Assembly (NCBI GenBank): GCA_002299465.1
Contig: DBNX01000019.1
Span: forward strand, 1-9,883
Origin: Patescibacteria group bacterium UBA661
GTDB lineage: Bacteria > Patescibacteriota > Minisyncoccia > Phycocordibacterales > UBA918
Direction of reading: 5' to 3'
Length of the DNA: 9,883 nt
The notes under the pieces were generated by a model that did no database searches, had not been told where the DNA came from, and was given only the letters and a program-made list of their open reading frames with translations. Below, piece after piece: positions 5,743 to 9,883 of this stretch; within the stretch, counting starts at the first letter, position 1, and the number at the start of each line of letters is the position of its first letter. The translations under genes were made by a program, and so were the position numbers.

Positions 5743-7230
5743 TTAATAATCCCTAGCCGCAGCTCCTTCTAGTCCGTAGCGCTTTAGGGCAGCGGTGCGA
5801 GCGGTTTTGTGTTCGACTATTGGTTTGGGGTGGTTTGATTGACCACTACCAACACCCAACCAGCGTGCTCGGTAGGCACCACTGGCATCATAATTCTTGG
5901 CTTGCAAATCGGGATTAAAAATCCGAATGGGTTTAGGGTCAGTTCCCACCGAAGCGCCCCATTGCCAGCCACCATTGTTAGACGCCTCATCGAGATCAAT
6001 GAGTGTGGCTCGAAAATACTCCTGCCCCCAACGCCAATCTACACCTAAGTTTTTGGTGAGAATACTAGCCACTATCATCCGCGAACGATTATGCATCCAA
6101 CCCGTACTGGCCAGCTGTCGCATTGCCGCATCGACAATTTGGTAACCAGTCTCACCCTTCACCCAAGATAAAAATCGCCTCTTAGCTTCAACTGGCTCGG
6201 CCCAAGCAATCGTCCCTCTAAATCTTTCCTGAAATTCACAATTCATAAGTTCTGGATGATGAAAAAGCTGGTAACGATAAAATTCTCGCCAAATCAATTC
6301 TGAAATGTAAGTAAGTGCGCCCTGACTAACTCGCAAGGAAAAAGGATTAGCAAAAGATTCTCCAAAGTGCTGCCTTAGCTGATCTAAGAGCTGACGCGAG
6401 GAAAGCAGTCCCCAGGCCAAAGCCAAACTCATCTTTGAGGTCTTGCCATTTTCTACCACATCTAATTCCAATGAATTGCGGTTTTTATCATAAGAATCTA
6501 AATCCCCCGACCTTAAGTATTGTTTGAAATGTTTATTAGCTCCAGCTTCGTCAGTGTACCAGTCAGTCAATTCGGGAAGGGGCAAGTGTTCATCCAGGTC
6601 TACTAAACAATTACCGACTTTACACACCCGTGCCTTGGCAAAAAGTGACCAAACCGTTTTTGCCTCACATGCGACTTTAGCTGGCAAGTCCCGCACTCCC
6701 GCCGGTAGGTCTGGTAGCTTAGCCAAGCTTGGCTTGGTCAACGGTCGCTGTTTTACAAAATCAGCCCAGACAGCTTTCTTGAATGGTGTAAAGACGCTGT
6801 AGAGTTTTCCGGTCTGTGTGCGGGTTTCTTTGGGTACCGATAAAGCGTCTTCAAAAACCACCACTTCCAAACCTGCTTCTTTTAATTTTGTCAGTTGTTT
6901 ATAAAAATCAATGTAGACATCATCATTAACAAAAATTTGCAGCGTGTACTGTTTATTGAGTTTTATTAAATAATCAACCGCCTTGCCACAAACTAAAGTC
7001 AGATCAGGTAACTGCGTGGCCAGTTTGGTTAGAGCTTGCGTTACAAAAAACCGGCTCGGGTAACCAAACTGGTATTCGGGAGTAGCTTTCAGCATATAAT
7101 CTTCCAGAATAAAAAGTGGTAGCAACGGTATGTTGTCCTGACGGCTTTTCGCTACCGCCGCGACTAAAGCTGGATTGTCGGCTAGTCGCAAATCGCGTCG
7201 TAACCAGTAAATTAGCAAGGGTTGTTTCAT
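5743..7230 (-). CDS. phrB: Deoxyribodipyrimidine photo-lyase (class I CPD photolyase)
   Basis: This 495-aa flavoprotein repairs cyclobutane pyrimidine dimers in DNA using blue light. The N-terminal antenna-binding Rossmann-like domain starts with YWLRRDLRLADNPAL (about 8-22). The C-terminal FAD domain has ELIWREFYRYQ (about 311-321), GYQIVDAAMRQL (362-373), GWMHNRSRMI (377-386) and the NNGGWQW motif (418-424). The three electron-transfer tryptophans of the E. coli enzyme appear conserved (W343, W399, W422), as does the Asn next to FAD (N418). The end is somewhat short: a brief SGQSNHPKPIV replaces the usual proline-rich run. No Shine-Dalgarno precedes the ATG, but an extended -10 lies 6 nt upstream, so the mRNA may be leaderless. 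No clear terminator follows. A cryptochrome role is less likely given the motif set. Confidence 0.94.
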   Translation of the reverse strand: MKQPLLIYWLRRDLRLADNPALVAAVAKSRQDNIPLLPLFILEDYMLKATPEYQFGYPSRFFVTQALTKLATQLPDLTLVCGKAVDYLIKLNKQYTLQIFVNDDVYIDFYKQLTKLKEAGLEVVVFEDALSVPKETRTQTGKLYSVFTPFKKAVWADFVKQRPLTKPSLAKLPDLPAGVRDLPAKVACEAKTVWSLFAKARVCKVGNCLVDLDEHLPLPELTDWYTDEAGANKHFKQYLRSGDLDSYDKNRNSLELDVVENGKTSKMSLALAWGLLSSRQLLDQLRQHFGESFANPFSLRVSQGALTYISELIWREFYRYQLFHHPELMNCEFQERFRGTIAWAEPVEAKRRFLSWVKGETGYQIVDAAMRQLASTGWMHNRSRMIVASILTKNLGVDWRWGQEYFRATLIDLDEASNNGGWQWGASVGTDPKPIRIFNPDLQAKNYDASGAYRARWLGVGSGQSNHPKPIVEHKTARTAALKRYGLEGAAARDY

Positions 7231-7236
7231 TTTGTA

Positions 7237-7245
7237 ACTATAGCA
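7237..7245 (-). promoter_or_regulatory. Extended -10 promoter of the photolyase gene, probably leaderless
   Basis: On the minus strand TGCTATAGT ends 6 nt before the photolyase ATG. Transcription would start at or next to the A of the ATG. This agrees with the absence of a Shine-Dalgarno sequence. No good -35 box was seen. Confidence 0.55.
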
Positions 7246-7289
7246 AAAAATCTAAAAAGATGTTGTCTGAATGATTGGGTGTCGGTAAT

Positions 7290-7322
7290 AAAAAACCTCC
7301 GCCCAGTGTGGGTGAAGGTTTT
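7290..7322 (-). terminator. Intrinsic terminator downstream of the L,D-transpeptidase gene
   Basis: On the minus strand, AAAACCTTCACCCA pairs with TGGGCGGAGGTTTT (one mismatch, one G-U pair) around a 3-nt loop, and a run of six T and then ATTA follows. This is a normal intrinsic terminator for minus-strand transcription. It lies after the GC-rich hairpin at 7326-7364 and before the photolyase promoter. Confidence 0.8.
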
Positions 7323-7325
7323 GGG

Positions 7326-7364
7326 GGTGGGGAGGGGGGCGGCTTTGCCGCCCCCCGCCCCACC
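7326..7364. repeat. Long GC-rich hairpin right after the L,D-transpeptidase stop codon
   Basis: Arms 7326-7343 and 7347-7364 form 18 pairs with one mismatch around TTT (inner arm GGGGGGCGGC). It begins 3 nt after the stop codon. No U-run follows directly on either strand, so it may protect the mRNA 3' end or aid the terminator at 7290-7322. The plus strand at 7323-7342 has G-runs of 5, 4, 6 and 2, which could also form a G-quadruplex. Confidence 0.75.
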
Positions 7365-7367
7365 CTT

Positions 7368-8081
7368 TCAACGTCCGAACTGCGCCCAGTTGATGGTGTC
7401 GCGGTGAGCAATCACCTCGATTCCTTCCGCCACGGCACGTGGTCCAAGCAACGCCAACAAATTGGCGATGGCTTGATTTTCCAGACGAGTACACCCGAAG
7501 GTTTCCTCGTCCCAGAAATTGCCCCGGGGGTAGCCAGTCGTACCGTGGAGGCGAATCAACTCCCACCCGCGCACATTCCAGTTGATGTCCAGCCGGTAAT
7601 CACCCATGGGATTGAGTGGATGACCGTAGGGCAGGCAGCCGGGAGGCAGGTGTGGATTCATCCGCCTCACTTGCCCGCCCACCTTAGGACACCAAGTCGG
7701 TCGTGGCACCACGCGCTCCACCACCCCCCGGACAATCGGTTGCGGCAAAAAATCCGCCTCCGGTGTCACCACCGCGTAACCAATCACCGGCTGGTACAGC
7801 CCGTTTTGGTTACGGCGGTAATACAAGAGCTCTTTTGTCTTGTAGTTGATGAGCAAAACGTGTACCGGCGGACGACCAGTCTGGCGCAAGGTACGGCTAG
7901 GCATTACCGGCATAAGCAGGGGCGGTGTAAATTCACCACCCACCACTCGCTGTCGGTCACCCAGCACCTCGACCGTGAAGCGGCCGTAGGTGTAGGTCAT
8001 GCTCACCGTCTCGGCGGCGGCAACGCCAGCACCAAAGATGCCGGCTAACCAAAAAATAGCTGGCCACAAAATTTTTTTCAC
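7368..8081 (-). CDS. Secreted L,D-transpeptidase (YkuD domain)
   Basis: This 237-aa protein probably cross-links peptidoglycan or attaches proteins to it through a cysteine thioester. It has an N-terminal signal peptide (MKK, hydrophobic 4-19, then VAAAE, cleavage near 22-24). The catalytic domain starts near 72 and ends with LIRLHGTTGY (H179) and ETFGCTRLENQAI (C197), the YkuD histidine-to-cysteine signature, although Phe stands directly before GC where other members often have His, Lys or Gln. A further pair of cysteines (C131, C149) could form a disulfide. Translation starts at GTG, supported by GAGGAG 6 nt upstream and by the MKK signal-peptide start. It has its own promoter (8132-8160) and terminator, so it is a single-gene unit. 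The reading frame on the plus strand here is only a shadow. Confidence 0.88.
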   Translation of the reverse strand: MKKILWPAIFWLAGIFGAGVAAAETVSMTYTYGRFTVEVLGDRQRVVGGEFTPPLLMPVMPSRTLRQTGRPPVHVLLINYKTKELLYYRRNQNGLYQPVIGYAVVTPEADFLPQPIVRGVVERVVPRPTWCPKVGGQVRRMNPHLPPGCLPYGHPLNPMGDYRLDINWNVRGWELIRLHGTTGYPRGNFWDEETFGCTRLENQAIANLLALLGPRAVAEGIEVIAHRDTINWAQFGR

Positions 8082-8131
8082 AGGAAGCTCCTCAAACGTT
8101 AAGAGATCGGTTGGAAAGGGCTACTCTTCTA

Positions 8132-8160
8132 ATTATACCATACTTTTTATAAAAATGCAA
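8132..8160 (-). promoter_or_regulatory. Promoter of the L,D-transpeptidase gene
   Basis: On the minus strand: -35 box TTGCAT (8160-8155), 17-nt spacer, -10 box TATAAT (8137-8132) with a TG extension (TGGTATAAT). The start would be near 8125, giving a 5' leader of about 44 nt with the Shine-Dalgarno GAGGAG. The nine bases of the extended -10 are identical to the end of the CRISPR repeats. Confidence 0.8.
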
Positions 8161-8183
8161 AAAGCCGCCTCTTGGGCAGCTTT
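8151..8183 (-). terminator. Intrinsic terminator ahead of the L,D-transpeptidase promoter
   Basis: On the minus strand AAAGCTGCC pairs with GGCGGCTTT (one G-U pair) around CAAGA, followed by TTGCATTTTT, which makes a U-rich tail. It separates transcription from the right (8522-9814 gene and the structured region) from the transpeptidase promoter, whose -35 box lies in its tail. Confidence 0.7.
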
Positions 8184-8258
8184 AGTGTTGGTTTTTATTC
8201 TTGTTTTAAGATCTGGAAGCAGTCAAGAAAGTGTGTCGGATGACCATTGTGCCAAGTG

Positions 8259-8289
8259 CCGTTACAGCTAGTCAAAGCTAGAAGTAATC
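8259..8289 (+). repeat. 31-nt direct repeat, copy 1
   Basis: CCGTTACAGCTAGTCAAAGC then TAGAAGTAATC. It is the same as copy 2 at 8360-8390 except for one base (T/C at the fourth position). The copies are 101 bp apart and the DNA between them is not repeated. The unit contains two CTAG sites. The strand is arbitrary and the function unknown. Confidence 0.85.
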
Positions 8290-8359
8290 GTCCACAAGAC
8301 AGCTGTCGGTTGGGAAGAATTGGTCAAAATCGCCAAGACTTCACCGGTCCTTCACGTTA

Positions 8360-8390
8360 CCGCTACAGCTAGTCAAAGCTAGAAGTAATC
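8360..8390 (+). repeat. 31-nt direct repeat, copy 2
   Basis: This is the second copy of the unit at 8259-8289 with a single difference. It lies in the gene-free stretch between the transpeptidase unit and the coiled-coil protein gene, followed by a series of inverted repeats (8404-8518). Its origin and role are not recognised. Confidence 0.85.
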
Positions 8391-8485
8391 AGTAACTTTC
8401 TTGCGCTTTATAAAGCGAGATGGCTCAATCCCTAAGACTGACTCATCTCTCCTCTAACCGTCTCTAGTTTTAAACTAGAGGAATT

Positions 8486-8518
8486 CGGTCGGGAACCTGC
8501 TTCGCAGGTTCCCGACCG
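8486..8518 (-). terminator. Perfect 15-bp GC-rich hairpin after the coiled-coil protein gene
   Basis: Arms 8486-8500 (CGGTCGGGAACCTGC) and 8504-8518 are perfectly complementary around TTC and begin 3 nt after the stop codon. No run of U follows directly, so it is an atypical terminator or an mRNA 3'-end stabiliser. The placement mirrors the hairpin after the transpeptidase gene (7326-7364). Confidence 0.65.
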
Positions 8519-8521
8519 TCA

Positions 8522-9814
8522 TCACGCCGCCCGGAGCACGGACCGACCGTCCTTGTCGACGACGTTAATCGCCTTAAGGAGATGGCCGTTGAAGCCCGCC
8601 CGCTTCAACCGAACTGGGAGATTTTCGATCCGCAGGGATTGCGTTTGGTAAAGCACCCCCTCGACCGTCACGTACTCCTCGTCCAGCTTCTTGAGGGCAA
8701 CCTCGTAAGTGGTCCGGCATCCGTCATCAAGAATGACGTGGACTTCACTCCGGTAGGTGCCTTCATTGGGCAAGGCCTTCAAGTCGGCGAGTAGGAGCCG
8801 GCGGTCAAAGACAACGTCCTTGACCTTCAGGCCGACCTTCTCGGCGATGGCAGTCACCCGCTCCTCGGCGTTCTCGACCTTCTCATCCAGGGCTTGTGAT
8901 GCCTCGTTCACACGAGACACCTCAGCCTTGGCTGCGGTGGCCAGATCCAGCGCCTGCTTGGCTTGCCGGCGATTGGTAAAACCAACGCCGATTGTGCCGA
9001 GCAGAGCCAGTGCGAGAGCAGCTGCGCCGTAGACAAGCCAGTCGCCATACTTGACGATTGGCAGTGCCTGGACACCCGCCACCTCCGCCCCCAGAGCGTT
9101 TAACCGCTGGGAGACGGGCAGCACCGCGATTTGAGTCGCAGCGCCCACCACCTCCGGCAGCGCTTGTTGCAAGCGAGCAAACTCGGCCTTGGCGGCTTCG
9201 AGCTCGCGAGCGACATTCGTCACCTGTCGGCCAGTCGCCTGTGCCGTCCTGAGCTGTTGCTCAAGACGAGCAATCTGGCGGGATTTATCCGCCAGATTGG
9301 CGTTGATGGCATCGACACGCTCCGCTTGGACGCGGAGACGCTCGTCACTCTGGTCTTGCCCCCGACTTTCCGGAGGAGTGACCAAAGCCACGGGTGCCCT
9401 TGGTGGCGTGGTTGTTGCCACGGGAAGCGGCGTCGCCGCTGGTGCTTCAGCCGTGGTAGCCACCATCGGTGTCGCTAGCAGCGGACCGAGGTAGAAACCC
9501 CGACCTTGCCCGATCCGCTTGAACTCGGCGACCGTAATGGTCGGACCGAGCCCATTCAGAGCGAGGAAGGTTTCGGGATTCTCCCTCACCTCAGCCGGCG
9601 CCCGACCGTGCTGACTCGCGATGAACGCGAGGGCAGCCGTGTCGATGACACCGTCGTGAATGAAACCCCCGGTCTCGAGTTGCCTCTCGAGGGCGGGCCA
9701 CCCCGCTTCCGAACTCGCGCCTTGGAAGACGCGAGTCGGCGCCGGCTGGTCTGTGGCGGAGGCGAACCCCGCCAGCATAAAGGCGAACAGAAAGGCGAAC
9801 AGAAATTTCTTCAT
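8522..9814 (-). CDS. Exported, membrane-anchored coiled-coil protein of unknown function
   Basis: I do not recognise this 430-aa protein. It has a clear signal peptide (MKKFLFAFLFAFMLAGFASA, cleavage near 20), a globular part (about 21-110), an Ala/Thr/Pro-rich linker (about 112-150), a coiled coil (about 153-220), a membrane helix DWLVYGAAALALALLGTIGVGF (about 258-279) followed by NRRQAK, a second coiled coil (about 285-330), and a C-terminal domain (about 335-430) with a probable beta-rich fold. Exported N-terminal part, one membrane span and positive charges behind it suggest that the C-terminal part is cytoplasmic. The start at 9814 is chosen for the signal peptide and for GAGGAG 6 nt upstream; an ATG at 9844 would add ten residues that precede the signal. 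The stop is TGA. G+C is well above that of the cas genes. Confidence 0.85.
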   Translation of the reverse strand: MKKFLFAFLFAFMLAGFASATDQPAPTRVFQGASSEAGWPALERQLETGGFIHDGVIDTAALAFIASQHGRAPAEVRENPETFLALNGLGPTITVAEFKRIGQGRGFYLGPLLATPMVATTAEAPAATPLPVATTTPPRAPVALVTPPESRGQDQSDERLRVQAERVDAINANLADKSRQIARLEQQLRTAQATGRQVTNVARELEAAKAEFARLQQALPEVVGAATQIAVLPVSQRLNALGAEVAGVQALPIVKYGDWLVYGAAALALALLGTIGVGFTNRRQAKQALDLATAAKAEVSRVNEASQALDEKVENAEERVTAIAEKVGLKVKDVVFDRRLLLADLKALPNEGTYRSEVHVILDDGCRTTYEVALKKLDEEYVTVEGVLYQTQSLRIENLPVRLKRAGFNGHLLKAINVVDKDGRSVLRAA

Positions 9815-9855
9815 AACTCTCTCCTCGGTTGTTTGGCGGCACACGGCAACTCGAT

Positions 9856-9871
9856 CGTGACATTCGTCACG
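9856..9871. promoter_or_regulatory. Inverted repeat upstream of the coiled-coil protein gene
   Basis: CGTGAC and GTCACG form perfect 6-bp arms around ATTC, about 42 nt before the gene start. It might be an operator or a leader hairpin. It ends 2 nt before the suspected adapter remnant, so its surroundings are unreliable and the promoter itself may be missing. Confidence 0.35.
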
Positions 9872-9873
9872 TT

Positions 9874-9883
9874 AGATCGGAAG
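9874..9883 (+). other. Probable sequencing-adapter remnant at the contig end
   Basis: The last ten bases, AGATCGGAAG, equal the first ten bases of the standard Illumina TruSeq adapter (AGATCGGAAGAGC). Because they lie exactly at the end of the window, they are probably not genomic. True sequence would then end at or before 9873. Confidence 0.65.

Larger units (their letters stand above)
8184..8521. other. Gene-free structured stretch between two minus-strand genes
   Basis: No convincing gene was found here. It holds the two 31-nt direct repeats, a perfect palindrome CGCTTTATAAAGCG (8404-8417), a stem GAGATG/CATCTC (8417-8422 with 8444-8449), an inverted repeat CTCTAGTTT/AAACTAGAG (8462-8480) and the GC-rich hairpin at 8486-8518. 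In minus-strand RNA these would form consecutive stems ending at the terminator 8151-8183, so it could be a long structured 3' UTR or an independent small RNA. No promoter was identified with confidence. Confidence 0.5.

Noticed and set aside
7000..7011. CAGATCAGGTAA in the photolyase gene, identical to 12 bases in the core of the CRISPR repeat
   Set aside because: It is short, within conserved coding sequence and has no flanking similarity; chance is the simplest explanation.
7275..8048. Long plus-strand frame opposite the L,D-transpeptidase gene
   Set aside because: The minus-strand frame has a signal peptide, YkuD motifs, promoter, Shine-Dalgarno and terminator; the plus-strand product is rich in His, Arg and Pro and shows no domain, as is usual for a shadow in GC-rich DNA.
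8155..8271. Plus-strand 38-codon frame beginning MQKAASWAAL with a hydrophobic stretch and a CAKC motif
   Set aside because: Its first codons are the stem of the minus-strand terminator (8161-8183), there is no Shine-Dalgarno, and it ends within the 31-nt repeat. A real small protein cannot be fully excluded.
8404..8417. Palindrome CGCTTTATAAAGCG resembling the two arms of spacer 8 (491-511)
   Set aside because: Only the 7-base arms match and the centres differ, so this is not a self-targeting match.
1..9883. Alternative genetic code (TGA as glycine), as in some candidate phyla
   Set aside because: TGA ends cas9, the transpeptidase and the coiled-coil gene at sensible places, and no in-frame TGA interrupts a conserved gene.

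Overview
The window is most likely one whole assembled contig from an uncultured bacterium. Its left end breaks inside a CRISPR array, and its last 10 bases equal the start of a common sequencing adapter. TGA ends three genes at the expected place, so the code looks standard. The mixed gene content (compact type II-C CRISPR-Cas, class I photolyase, small YkuD-type L,D-transpeptidase, unassigned secreted coiled-coil protein) would fit a small-genome candidate-phylum bacterium (Patescibacteria/CPR). That placement is an inference with low confidence.

Layout. 1-547: CRISPR array of 36-bp repeats and 29-30-bp spacers, read left to right. 550-598: a perfect 23-bp inverted repeat, a bidirectional terminator between the array and the convergent cas operon. 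609-5216 (minus strand): cas9-cas1-cas2 in the order 9-1-2, with cas1 and cas2 overlapping. 5274-5397 (minus): the tracrRNA gene just upstream of cas9. 5448-5520 (minus) and 5607-5682 (plus): two divergent tRNA-Thr genes. 5743-7230 (minus): a photolyase. 7290-7364: terminator structures. 7368-8081 (minus): an L,D-transpeptidase with a clear promoter and Shine-Dalgarno. 8184-8521: a gene-free, structured stretch with two 31-nt direct repeats. 8522-9814 (minus): an exported or anchored coiled-coil protein of unknown function.

The left half is a complete, apparently functional type II-C system. Each repeat ends in TGGTATAAT, an extended -10 promoter, so each spacer can be transcribed from the repeat before it, as is known in Neisseria meningitidis. 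The tracrRNA anti-repeat matches the repeat at 32 of 36 positions; its two internal mismatches give the bulge known from Neisseria. After it come two stem-loops and a short U-run. Cas9 (about 1121 aa) keeps all RuvC and HNH catalytic residues. Cas1 and Cas2 are intact.

The right part (from about 7.3 kb) is clearly richer in G+C than the cas region. Its two genes have good Shine-Dalgarno sequences and GC-rich hairpins right after their stop codons, while the cas genes and photolyase lack clear Shine-Dalgarno sites. This suggests different histories for the two halves.
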